Shown: piece by piece, positions 1 through 6,987 of the stretch
How the letters are laid out: the number at the start of each line of letters is the position of its first letter
How positions within the stretch are numbered: position 1 is the stretch's first letter
Source: JANQKX01 sp039028695
GTDB taxonomy: Bacteria; Pseudomonadota; Alphaproteobacteria; Kiloniellales; Kiloniellaceae
NCBI GenBank assembly: GCA_039028695.1
Contig: JBCCHN010000100.1
Coordinates: 1 to 19,102, forward strand
Reading direction: 5' to 3'
DNA: 19,102 nt
Program-made: the position numbers and the translations under genes
The notes under the pieces: generated by a model
The model's input: the letters and a program-made list of their open reading frames with translations, nothing else
Told to the model about the DNA's origin: nothing
The model's database searches: none

Positions 1-1
1 A

Positions 2-78
2 TGGCGCGCCCGGGAAGATTCGAACTCCCAACCTCCTGATCCGTAGTCAGGTGCTCTATCCAGTTGAGCTACGGGCGC
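2..78 (-). tRNA. tRNA-Arg (anticodon ACG)
   Basis: A complete cloverleaf can be read on the minus strand. The 7-bp acceptor stem is GCGCCCG/CGGGCGC, the D stem GCTC/GAGC, the anticodon stem CCTGA/TCAGG with loop CTACGGA, and the T stem GGGAG/CTTCC with loop TTCGAAT (one G-U pair). The discriminator is G and the CCA end is encoded (positions 4-2). The anticodon ACG lies at 44-42 and is the bacterial tRNA-Arg whose first base is deaminated to inosine by TadA, so that it reads CGU, CGC and CGA. The gene points out of the window to the left. I see no clear promoter directly upstream. Confidence 0.97.
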
Positions 79-662
79 GTGTTCATGAAATAAAAGGGGC
101 ATTGGATCTTGCCGCTCCTGATACTGGAGCGAGTTAGACCACATCCCTGGTACCTGCTTCATAAACAGCGCGCGGTTATTGCATTGTTGGCGGCGCTTTT
201 CAAGGGCAGAGTTTTGAAAACGATGTCGCCCTTTGGGGCTGCCGCAAATTCGCCCGAACCGCCCTCTCGGGTGAAAGATTTCCTGGGATTGAAAACGTCC
301 CAGGACCCGGCCAGGGACCCTAACGCAGGGACAAGATCGCAAAGGTTTTGGCGAGAATTCAGGTCTGTCTGAGCGCTCGTCGAGTTGCGTTGATATGGGC
401 GGCTCTGATCGCTTGGCAAATTGTCCCAGCAAGGCGCATCTGGAGCTCACATCTCCCCGAAATCGGCTAAAAACACTACCTCAAAGACCGATTTCACTGC
501 TCCAGCGGCCTAAGAGCTTAAAGTGGCGTCGCGTAAATTTCAGGCTGCGGAGAAAAGGATCAAATTGGCCGCGATCCCGCGGCGCTCCGCTCGCCCGGAC
601 TCCACCTTTTGAGATGGTTGCGACGTTGCAGCATCGAAACTTTTTTCGGTTTCAGGGACGCG
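79..662. other. Intergenic stretch of about 580 bp with hairpins, no convincing gene
   Basis: The stretch lies between tRNA-Arg and the end of atpF. Short open frames exist on both strands, but none has a ribosome binding site or family features I recognise. Several perfect inverted repeats stand out: GCTCC/GGAGC at 114-118/126-130; AAGGGC/GCCCTT at 202-207/228-233, enclosing GTTTTGAAAAC at 211-221; TCCTGGGA/TCCCAGGA at 281-288/298-305; and CCGCG/CGCGG around 569-582. This could be an unannotated structured RNA or a decayed sequence. I checked for the core motifs of RNase P RNA and SRP RNA that I know and did not see them. Confidence 0.55.
553..577 (-). terminator. Possible intrinsic terminator of the F0 ATP synthase operon
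   Basis: On the minus strand GGATC (577-573) and GATCC (561-557) can pair across an 11-nt loop, followed at once by TTTTCT. It lies about 90 nt beyond the atpF stop. The stem is only 5 bp, and an alternative hairpin CCGCG/CGCGG overlaps it, so this is a weak call. Confidence 0.3.
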
Positions 663-1154
663 TTAGTGGAGCTTGGCGCTCACGTCCTTGATCGCGGCAT
701 CCACGATGGCATCCGACTTGGCCGGGTCCATCTGCTCACTCAACAGCTTGCCGGTAGCGGCAACGGCAATGTCGACGGCCATGTTACGCACCTCCGCCAG
801 GGCATTGGCCTCGGCCTGTGCGATTTTTTCCATGGCGGCCTGTTCTCGCCGCTTCAGGCTGGCGGCCAAGTCTTCTTCAGCCTGGGCGCGAAAGCGAGCG
901 GCCTCCTCCTTGGTGTACTCAAGCAATTCCTCGGCTTCTTTTTCCGCCTCGCTTTGCTTGCGTTTGTATTCGGCCAAGGTCTTTTGTGCCTCTTCGCGAA
1001 GGCGGGTGGCCTCATCCAACTCGCCGCGGATTTTCTCCGCCCGTTGGTCCAGCGCGCCGGTCATGGCCTTGGAGATCGGCCGATAGGTGGCGGCAATGAA
1101 AACCACAAAGGCAACCGCTGTCCAAAAAGTGGCGTCGTGTAACAGACCGGACAT
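663..1154 (-). CDS. atpF: F0F1 ATP synthase subunit b
   Basis: This 163-residue protein is the b subunit of the F0 peripheral stalk, which joins the membrane a/c rotor-stator to F1. A single N-terminal membrane segment (about residues 7-24) is followed by a long charged, alanine-rich helix (RAEKIRGELDEATRLREEAQ and onward) that forms the coiled coil with b', and a C-terminal part expected to contact the delta subunit. Length is normal. It is the last gene of the F0 operon, starting 2 nt after the b' stop, so translation is probably coupled. Having both b and b' is typical of alphaproteobacteria, cyanobacteria and chloroplasts. It was assigned b rather than b' because it is the second of the pair and its N-terminal membrane segment is preceded by a short MSGLLHDATFW leader. 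Confidence 0.95.
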   Translation of the reverse strand: MSGLLHDATFWTAVAFVVFIAATYRPISKAMTGALDQRAEKIRGELDEATRLREEAQKTLAEYKRKQSEAEKEAEELLEYTKEEAARFRAQAEEDLAASLKRREQAAMEKIAQAEANALAEVRNMAVDIAVAATGKLLSEQMDPAKSDAIVDAAIKDVSAKLH

Positions 1155-1156
1155 GG

Positions 1157-1648
1157 CTATTTGCCCCCTTCCATCACATCGGCAACCGCTTTGTTGACCT
1201 GATCTTCGCTGGGCCGATCGCCGATCAGCTTGGCGGTCGCGGCTGCGGCCACCTCTGCAACGGTTTGGTTTAAGTTTTCCAAAGCCTGCTGCTTGGCCCC
1301 TTGGATCCGTTTCTCCGCCTCGACGGCCTGCTCAGTCAATCGGGCGGTGAGGGCGTCATTCTGCTGGGTGGCCTCGGTATTCATGTCCGCCTGAGCCGAC
1401 TTCAAAAAGTCGTGCGCCCGAGCATGGGAGGCCCGCTGTGCCTCTTCATAATCGGCCCATACCGCTTCGGCCTCTTCCTTGCGGGCAGCCGCCGCCTTCA
1501 GGTCGTCGTCAATCTTTTCCTGCCGCGCCTCGAGCACCTCGCTGATGCGCGGTAACGCGGCCCTGACCACGACAAAATAGAGCGCAACAAAGGTAATCAG
1601 CAGCCAGAAAAGCTCTGACGGGTAGTGGGACGGATCAAGTTGAGGCAT
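1157..1648 (-). CDS. atpF2: F0F1 ATP synthase subunit b'
   Basis: This 163-residue second b-type stalk subunit is also named atpG or atpX in related genomes. A short N-terminus (MPQLDPSHYPSE) leads into one membrane helix (about residues 12-31, rich in F, L and V) and then a long polar, alanine- and glutamate-rich helix to the end. It pairs with subunit b to form a heterodimeric stalk. The ATG at 1648 has a clear Shine-Dalgarno, GGGAGG, about 5 nt upstream. The gene follows atpE after 65 nt that contain a strong hairpin, and its stop lies 2 nt before atpF. Confidence 0.95.
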   Translation of the reverse strand: MPQLDPSHYPSELFWLLITFVALYFVVVRAALPRISEVLEARQEKIDDDLKAAAARKEEAEAVWADYEEAQRASHARAHDFLKSAQADMNTEATQQNDALTARLTEQAVEAEKRIQGAKQQALENLNQTVAEVAAAATAKLIGDRPSEDQVNKAVADVMEGGK

Positions 1649-1679
1649 GAGTGCCTCCCAGCAAAAAGGCCATCAGGCG

Positions 1680-1705
1680 CGGCGAACCCCCAGGAAGGGT
1701 CGCCG
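1680..1705 (-). promoter_or_regulatory. Hairpin between atpE and the b' gene
   Basis: On the minus strand CGGCGA (1705-1700) pairs perfectly with TCGCCG (1685-1680), and the inner CCC (1699-1697) with GGG (1689-1687), with a bulged base and a short loop. A five-T run follows only 12 nt later (1667-1663), so it is not a canonical terminator. Placed just after the gene for the multi-copy c subunit, it could stabilise the upstream mRNA end or partly attenuate transcription into the stalk genes. That role is inference. Confidence 0.6.
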
Positions 1706-1713
1706 TATCGTGA

Positions 1714-1938
1714 TTAACCGAAAAGGATCAGAAGGGCGATCACCAGGGCGAATAGCGCAATGGCTTCCACCAGCGCGAAGCCCAGCATGGTCATGGTGAA
1801 AACCTCACCCCGCGCGGCCGGGTTACGGCCCACAGCCACGATAAACGAGGAGAAGATGTTGCCAATGCCGATTCCCGAGCCGATCACGCCAATCACGGCA
1901 AGGCCGGCACCAATTACTTTCGCGGCGTCAAGTTCCAT
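1714..1938 (-). CDS. atpE: F0F1 ATP synthase subunit c
   Basis: This 74-residue proteolipid forms the rotor ring of F0. Two membrane helices are joined by the polar loop GRNPAARGE (37-45). Helix 1 carries the packing motif GSGIGIGN (20-27). Helix 2 carries the ion-binding carboxylate Glu58 in GFALVEAIAL. The residue after Glu58 is Ala, not the Ser/Thr of sodium-binding rings, so proton use is expected. The start ATG has the good Shine-Dalgarno AAGGGGA upstream. It sits between atpB (74-nt gap) and the b' gene (65-nt gap with a hairpin). Confidence 0.97.
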   Translation of the reverse strand: MELDAAKVIGAGLAVIGVIGSGIGIGNIFSSFIVAVGRNPAARGEVFTMTMLGFALVEAIALFALVIALLILFG

Positions 1939-2012
1939 GGTCTTAAGTCCCCTTAGGTTTGTGTCATTCGAAGATTGGTATGTTCCGTCCGCAGTCCAGT
2001 CTCGTGCAAGCC

Positions 2013-2750
2013 TTAGTGCAGATGAATAGCGTCGTTGATGTAGAGGCAGGTCAAAATCGCAAAGACATAGGCCTGCAGGAAGGCGATCAAGATTTCCAGT
2101 CCGGTCAAAGCGACCACCAGGGCAAAAGGCAGAATACCTGCCACACCCAGCACGCCGATGAAGCCTGCGATCACTTTCAACAAGGTATGCCCGGCCAACA
2201 TATTGGCGAATAACCGGACTGACAGGCTAATGGGTCGCGACAGATATGAGATGATCTCGATGGGAATAAGCAGGGGCCACATGTAAAGCGGTGCGCCCGG
2301 CGGCACGAAAAAGCTAAAAAAGTGCATGCCGTGCTTTGCAAAGCCCAGAATTGTCACTCCAACGAATACCACCGCCGCCAAGGCAAAGGTCACGATGATT
2401 TGGCTGGTAAAGGTAAAGGAATAAGGGATCATGCCCAGCAGGTTGCCCAGCAGAATGAACATGAAGAGAGTGAAGATGAAGGGGAAGTACTTGCGCCCCT
2501 CTTGTCCCACGGTGTCGCGGATGAGCCCGGCGACAAACTCATAGGATAACTCTGCGATGGACTGCCAGCGGGTCGGGACCATGGCTCCACGGCGCATGCT
2601 CAGCACCAAAAACACCGAAACGATTAGCGTGGTCAGCACCATAAAGGCCGACGCATTGGTGAAGGACAGGTCCAAGTCACCAAAGCGCAACGGCACGATG
2701 GTCTTGATCTCAAATTGTGCAAGTGGACTTTGCTCGCCCGGCCCAGCCAT
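2013..2750 (-). CDS. atpB: F0F1 ATP synthase subunit a
   Basis: This 245-residue stator subunit forms the proton half-channels against the c ring. Five or more hydrophobic helices are visible. The hallmark segment LSVRLFANMLAGH holds the essential arginine, here Arg179, which faces c-subunit Glu58. The conserved late helix LEILIAFLQAYVFAILTCLYI (about 218-238) and the C-terminal DAIHLH are typical of alphaproteobacterial a subunits. The ATG is preceded by AGGGGAT as a modest ribosome binding site. It follows atpI after 68 nt, which contain a small ACCCGA/TCGGGT hairpin. Confidence 0.97.
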   Translation of the reverse strand: MAGPGEQSPLAQFEIKTIVPLRFGDLDLSFTNASAFMVLTTLIVSVFLVLSMRRGAMVPTRWQSIAELSYEFVAGLIRDTVGQEGRKYFPFIFTLFMFILLGNLLGMIPYSFTFTSQIIVTFALAAVVFVGVTILGFAKHGMHFFSFFVPPGAPLYMWPLLIPIEIISYLSRPISLSVRLFANMLAGHTLLKVIAGFIGVLGVAGILPFALVVALTGLEILIAFLQAYVFAILTCLYINDAIHLH

Positions 2751-2818
2751 GTGATCCCCTATCTCACCCCGAATATCGGGTCTACCCTAACCATCGCAGG
2801 CACCGTTTCCGGCTACCT

Positions 2819-3190
2819 TCATTTGCCCTCGTCGGTCCGGTCTTTTTTTTCGGACCGGCCACCGTCACCCGGTGCGGGACGGTATCCGACGGCACCGCCC
2901 ATTCCGCTCGTGACGCGAAAAACATTCATAATCCCCGCGGCCGATCCCAAAACAAAGAACAACAACAAGAACCACGGTTTTGTGCCCAACCACAGATCAA
3001 GCAGATACCCGATTCCGACACCGACGATCAGCGCCGCAACCAGCTCCACCCCAATCCGAAATGCCAAGGAAAGTGCGCTGCCCCGCTTTGCCTCATCCGG
3101 CGCGTCGGTTTCGCCTCTATGTCGGGATTGTGCCGCTTTAAGCCGCGCATCCAAATCATCAAGGGAAGGGGGAGGTTTTTTGTCCGCCAT
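2819..3190 (-). CDS. atpI: AtpI-family protein, F0 assembly factor
   Basis: This 123-residue protein is first in the F0 operon. A charged N-terminus (MADKKPPPSLDDLDARLKAA) precedes two hydrophobic hairpin-like membrane segments (about 45-67 and 73-93), the usual AtpI/ATPase_gene1 layout. The family is thought to help c-ring assembly or magnesium supply and is not an enzyme subunit. The C-terminus is hydrophilic (GGRSEKKDRTDEGK), and its DNA holds an A8 run in a hairpin loop. I see no strong Shine-Dalgarno before the ATG. Its promoter is at 3281-3309. Confidence 0.9.
   Translation of the reverse strand: MADKKPPPSLDDLDARLKAAQSRHRGETDAPDEAKRGSALSLAFRIGVELVAALIVGVGIGYLLDLWLGTKPWFLLLFFVLGSAAGIMNVFRVTSGMGGAVGYRPAPGDGGRSEKKDRTDEGK
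2833..2857 (-). repeat. Perfect 7-bp inverted repeat enclosing an A8 run in the atpI tail
   Basis: CGGTCCG (2857-2851 on the minus strand) and CGGACCG (2839-2833) flank an 11-nt loop that contains eight consecutive A. It lies in the last codons of atpI. It resembles neither a terminator (no T tract after the stem on this strand) nor a known element. Confidence 0.6.
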
Positions 3191-3280
3191 GGAACTTTTT
3201 ACGCCGTCCGCCGATCCTCAAAAATTGGGAACCCCGATCACCCCCCTTAAGCAACCACTGCCGGGTGCAAATTCGGGCGC

Positions 3281-3309
3281 ACAGTATGAAAGAGTCTGCG
3301 GCCTGTCAA
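3281..3309 (-). promoter_or_regulatory. Sigma-70 type promoter of the F0 ATP synthase operon
   Basis: On the minus strand a perfect -35 TTGACA (3309-3304) is followed by a 17-bp spacer and a -10 TACTGT (3286-3281). Transcription would start near 3274, giving a leader of about 84 nt before the atpI ATG. The spacer contains GAGTC (3292-3296), a GANTC methylation site. Confidence 0.7.
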
Positions 3310-3361
3310 GGCGAAGCAAGGCCCCAAAACCCCATAATTTCCGGGCTGCCGTGGCCCTACG

Positions 3362-3393
3362 AAAAAATCCGATCAGCCCGCGGCAATCCGGGG
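3362..3393 (-). terminator. Possible terminator of smc
   Basis: About 14 nt past the smc stop the minus strand can form CCCCGG-ATTG-CCGCGGG (3393-3377), 6 bp with one bulge. After another 9 nt comes a T6 run (3367-3362). The distance between stem and T run is longer than usual, so this is a tentative call. Confidence 0.35.
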
Positions 3394-3406
3394 AAAAGAC
3401 CCGTGC

Positions 3407-6400
3407 TCAGGCGGATTCTCGCAGGCTGACCGCGGCATCCAGATCAACGGAAACCAGCTGGGACACACCGCGTTCGCCCATGGTCACCCCAAACAAGCGA
3501 TCCACCCGCGCCATGGTCATGCGATGGTGAGTGATGATCATAAAGCGGGTCGAGGTAATGCGGGTCAATTCCTCCAACAGGGAGCAGCAACGATCCACAT
3601 TGGCGTCATCTAGCGGCGCATCCACCTCGTCCAGCACACAAATGGGGGCCGGATTGGTCAAAAAGACCGCAAAGAGGAGGGAAAGGGCGGTCAAAGCCTG
3701 TTCACCACCGGAGAGTAGGGACATTACTTGTAGCCGTTTGCCCGGCGGACTGGCCATGATTTCCAAGCCAGCTTCCAAGGGGTCATCCGCGTCGGTCAGT
3801 TTCAAATGGGCCCGCCCACCGCCGAAGAGGCGCACAAAAAGCTCGGAAAAATGGCCGTTTACTTTCTCGAAGGCAGCTAGCAGGCGTTCCCGGCCCTCCC
3901 GATTGAGACTGGCAATGCCCTGGCGCAGGCGGGCAATGGCCGAGGTGAGGTCCGCGCGCTCCTCCTGCATTCCGACAATCTGGGCATCCAGTTCCTCGGC
4001 CTCGACTTCCGCTCGAAGGTTCACGGGGCCGATATTGTCTCTTTCGCGCATCAATTTAGCGAGTTTTTCCGCCGCGGCCGTGCGCTCCATCAGATCCTTT
4101 TGCGGATCTAGCTCGGCGACGCTTAGGATGTCGGCGAGGCCGCAGTCGAGCTGTTCACGAACCGCCTCCGTAATCCGATTGAGGTCCAGCTCCGCTTGCT
4201 CCAAGCCGGCCTCGGCACGCACCCGGTCCTCGCGAGCGGTGCCGGCGGACGCTTCGGCGGATTTGAGGGCCTTGTCGGCCTTGGAGAGGTCGTTTTCCCC
4301 GACCGCCAAGGCATCGCTGGCCACCTGGCGACCCTTTTCGGCGCCTTCGATAAGCTCCACCAATTCTTCGCGCTTTTCCGCCAAGGCTTCGGGGATCAGG
4401 GCCAGTTCGCCGATTTCTGTTACCGTTGCCTCATGCCGGGTGACGAGCTCGGCAAGGTGGGTCTCTGCGTCCGTTGCCCGCTTAACCCAGGAAGCCTCTT
4501 CGGCCCGCAAGGAAATGACCCGCTGGGCGCGGGCCTCTGCGTCGCGACGCAGTCGATCCAATTGACTGTTGCATTCCGATAGCTGGCCGCGCTTTTCCGC
4601 CAAGTTGGCGCGCAGCTCGTTCACCTTGGCCCGCTCTTCCTCGAGCGGTGGCAGGGCGCCCGCTTCGGTTCGGGCTTGGGCCAACTGAGTCTCCGTTTCG
4701 GTGAGGTCCGCCTGCAAACGCTCGTTGGTTTCCGTTAGGGCAGCAAGGCGGGACACCACCGCGGCAGCATGTTGAGCCAAAGATGTTTCCCGCTGACGGG
4801 CTTTGCTCAAACGATCAAAGGCTATGTCTTGTGCCTTGCGCGCCTCTCGGTCTTGCTGCGCCGCGGTTTCCGCAAGTGCTTGAGCCCGTTCCAGCTCTTG
4901 TTCATCCGATTTCGCTTGGCGATGGGCCGCTTCCAACTGACCACGCAGCTCGGTTAACCGATTGCGCTGTTCCAAACGCCGCGCGGCAGTCGTGGGCGCA
5001 TCCGCCTTGGCCGTAAAGCCGTCCCAGCGCCACAAAGCACCCTTGGCGGTGACCAGGCGTTGGCCAGGCCTCAGTTGCTTTTGAAGAAGACTTCCCTCGG
5101 CCTCGTCGGACACGACGCCGATCTGCGACAATCGGCGGGTCAAAGTGGCCGGACCCTTGACCAAATCCGATAGGGCTTGGGCGTGCTCGGGTAGCTCGGG
5201 AACCGGTTCGTAAGCCGGCAGGGTTTCCCAGTGCACAGGCGCTGCTTCGTCGGACGAGGCGGACAGGTCGTCGCCCAAAGCCGCACCCAACGCGGTTTCA
5301 TAGCCAGCGGTGACCGTCACCGCATCCACCAGTGCGGGCCACATGTCCGGCTCTCCACCCTCCAAAACCGCCGTTAGGGCAGCGGCTTCAGCTTCGATCT
5401 TCGCCAAGACGGCGGCGCTCTTTTCCCGTATTTGCCGGCGATCGGACTCTGTCGCGCGTGCGGTAGACTGAGCTTGGGCAGCATCTTCGGCGGCGGTCCG
5501 GCAGCTGTCCAAGGCAGCTTCTGCTTCCGTCAATTCGGCCTGAGCCTGGGTGAGGGCGTCGTTGTTGTCTCGCTCCGCGATCAGGTTTTCCCGCTGCCGC
5601 CGCAGATCGCCGATCTCGGCGTTGAGGCGCTCTAGGCGGCGGGTCAACTCGGTGATCTGGCGTGATAGGGCGCCGGCTTGGGCTTCGTCGCTTGCCACCT
5701 TGTCGCTGAGTTGATTGAGCTCGGCTTCACAGGTCTCGACAATGGTGCGGGCTTCATCTTGAGCTTGGCGGGCGCCGGACTGGCGTTCGATTTCACCTTC
5801 AGCGGCTTCCTTGAGGCTTTCCTGCTCCTCGCTCAAGCGGTCTTGGGCCGCCTTGGCGTCGGCGGCTTGAGCATTAGCATGTGACTGATCCCGCTCAATT
5901 TGTGCCAATCGCTGCTCGGCCTGGGATTTTGCTGCCGTGGCCCGAGCCGCGTCCCTGTCCAAGTTATCTCGATCCACCAAAAGGCGCTGCAAAGCGGCCG
6001 CGGCCTCTGCTTCGCTTTGTCGTAGGTCGGGTAGAGTCGCGGCGATTGAAGCTTGAAGGCGGGCCGCCTCGGCGGCGGACTGGGCATGCTCGCCGACGGT
6101 CCGTTCGGCAGCCTCCAGGACTTCTTTGGCTTTGGCCAGGTTGGCCTGACTCTCCTGGGAGTCCAGATGCAATAGGACCGCTTCCAAGCGCCTAATGTGA
6201 TTGTTCACATTTCGATAGCGGTTCGCCTGTCGTGCCTGCTTTTTGAGGCCGTGCAATTGGCTTTCCAGAGTGGAGATAACGTCATCCAAGCGTTCCAGAT
6301 TGGATTCGGCCGCCCGTAGACGCAATTCAGCCTCATGGCGTCTGGAATGCAAACCGGTAATACCCGCAGCCTCTTCTAAGAGAGACCGGCGATCGGTGGC

Positions 6401-6871
6401 TTTGGCGTTGATGATGGCCCCGATCTTGCCCTGACTGACCAAGGAAGTGGAATGGGCACCCGAGGCAGCGTCGGCGAAGAGAAGTTGGACGTCCTTGGCC
6501 CGAACCTCTTTGCCGTTGACGCGATAGGTGGAGCCGCAGCCACGGTCGATGCGGCGCGACACCTCCAATTCATCCTGATCGTTAAAGGCGGCCGGGGCGG
6601 TTCGATCACGGTTGTCCAAGAAAACGACAACCTCGGCGATATTCCTGGCCGGCCGTGTAGCCGATCCGGAAAAGATCACGTCGTCCATTTCGCCGCCGCG
6701 CATGCGTTTGGCGGAATTTTCCCCCATCACCCATCGCAGCGCCTCAACCAAGTTCGACTTGCCGCAGCCGTTTGGGCCCACGACACCGGTTACCCCCGGC
6801 TCGATCAACAAGTCGGTCGGCTCGACAAACGACTTAAAGCCGGTCAAGCGAATCTTCGTAAACTGCACCAC
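3407..6871 (-). CDS. smc: Chromosome segregation protein SMC
   Basis: This 1154-residue SMC ATPase is the core of bacterial condensin, which compacts and separates chromosomes. The N-terminal head has Walker A GPNGCGKSN (32-40) and a Q-loop glutamine in SLVSQGKIGAI (Gln147). A long coiled coil follows (about 175-505), then the hinge (about 510-625), the returning coiled coil (about 630-1000), and the C-terminal head with signature LSGGEQ (from 1053) and Walker B with D-loop in ICVLDEVDAPLDD (about 1077-1089). Full length for the family. The start is GTG at 6871, with a second GTG immediately after; AGGG lies just upstream. The usual kleisin partners scpA and scpB are not in the window. The gene follows dsbA after 103 nt that contain hairpins. 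Confidence 0.97.
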   Translation of the reverse strand: MVQFTKIRLTGFKSFVEPTDLLIEPGVTGVVGPNGCGKSNLVEALRWVMGENSAKRMRGGEMDDVIFSGSATRPARNIAEVVVFLDNRDRTAPAAFNDQDELEVSRRIDRGCGSTYRVNGKEVRAKDVQLLFADAASGAHSTSLVSQGKIGAIINAKATDRRSLLEEAAGITGLHSRRHEAELRLRAAESNLERLDDVISTLESQLHGLKKQARQANRYRNVNNHIRRLEAVLLHLDSQESQANLAKAKEVLEAAERTVGEHAQSAAEAARLQASIAATLPDLRQSEAEAAAALQRLLVDRDNLDRDAARATAAKSQAEQRLAQIERDQSHANAQAADAKAAQDRLSEEQESLKEAAEGEIERQSGARQAQDEARTIVETCEAELNQLSDKVASDEAQAGALSRQITELTRRLERLNAEIGDLRRQRENLIAERDNNDALTQAQAELTEAEAALDSCRTAAEDAAQAQSTARATESDRRQIREKSAAVLAKIEAEAAALTAVLEGGEPDMWPALVDAVTVTAGYETALGAALGDDLSASSDEAAPVHWETLPAYEPVPELPEHAQALSDLVKGPATLTRRLSQIGVVSDEAEGSLLQKQLRPGQRLVTAKGALWRWDGFTAKADAPTTAARRLEQRNRLTELRGQLEAAHRQAKSDEQELERAQALAETAAQQDREARKAQDIAFDRLSKARQRETSLAQHAAAVVSRLAALTETNERLQADLTETETQLAQARTEAGALPPLEEERAKVNELRANLAEKRGQLSECNSQLDRLRRDAEARAQRVISLRAEEASWVKRATDAETHLAELVTRHEATVTEIGELALIPEALAEKREELVELIEGAEKGRQVASDALAVGENDLSKADKALKSAEASAGTAREDRVRAEAGLEQAELDLNRITEAVREQLDCGLADILSVAELDPQKDLMERTAAAEKLAKLMRERDNIGPVNLRAEVEAEELDAQIVGMQEERADLTSAIARLRQGIASLNREGRERLLAAFEKVNGHFSELFVRLFGGGRAHLKLTDADDPLEAGLEIMASPPGKRLQVMSLLSGGEQALTALSLLFAVFLTNPAPICVLDEVDAPLDDANVDRCCSLLEELTRITSTRFMIITHHRMTMARVDRLFGVTMGERGVSQLVSVDLDAAVSLRESA

Positions 6872-6893
6872 GCCCTAACATCCCCCTCATTAG

Positions 6894-6906
6894 AACGGCA
6901 GCCGTT
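6894..6906. repeat. Inverted repeat AACGGC-A-GCCGTT upstream of smc
   Basis: Two perfect 6-bp half-sites are separated by one base. They sit 23-35 bp upstream of the smc start, a position suited to an operator or a small RNA hairpin. No regulator is identified. Confidence 0.45.
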
Positions 6907-6949
6907 TTCCCCATATTGGCCTTTAGGCCTCGACCGCCGCTTAGCTGTT

Positions 6950-6987
6950 TGGCGTATTTTTCGCCAGACCGGCGCTATCCGCCGGTC
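6950..6987 (-). promoter_or_regulatory. Two tandem perfect hairpins at the dsbA stop codon
   Basis: Read on the minus strand, GACCGGCG-GATAG-CGCCGGTC (6987-6967) is directly followed by TGGCG-AAAAATA-CGCCA (6966-6950). The TAG stop of dsbA (6977-6975) lies in the loop of the first hairpin. No T tract follows, so a simple intrinsic terminator is unlikely. RNA stabilisation or partial attenuation between dsbA and smc is possible. Confidence 0.6.

Noticed and set aside
2..305. tRNA-Arg as an integration site with the adjacent hairpin region as an island remnant
   Set aside because: Element integration would be at the tRNA 3' end, which faces out of the window, and no integrase or repeated tRNA fragment is seen in 79-662.
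109..691. Short frames on both strands in the tRNA-atp gap (87, 86 and 98 codons)
   Set aside because: No recognisable domain, no ribosome binding site, and their frames contradict one another. Kept only as a note that the gap might hold a decayed gene or RNA.
609..1142. 177-codon plus-strand frame opposite atpF
   Set aside because: It is antisense to the b subunit; its leucine- and glycine-rich product mirrors the b coiled coil and shows no family features.
2715..4582. Long plus-strand open frames (271 and 344 codons) opposite atpI and smc
   Set aside because: They lie antisense to well-supported genes with clear motifs, have low-complexity Ser/Arg/Ala-rich products and no ribosome binding site. 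They arise from GC-rich codon use in the true frame.
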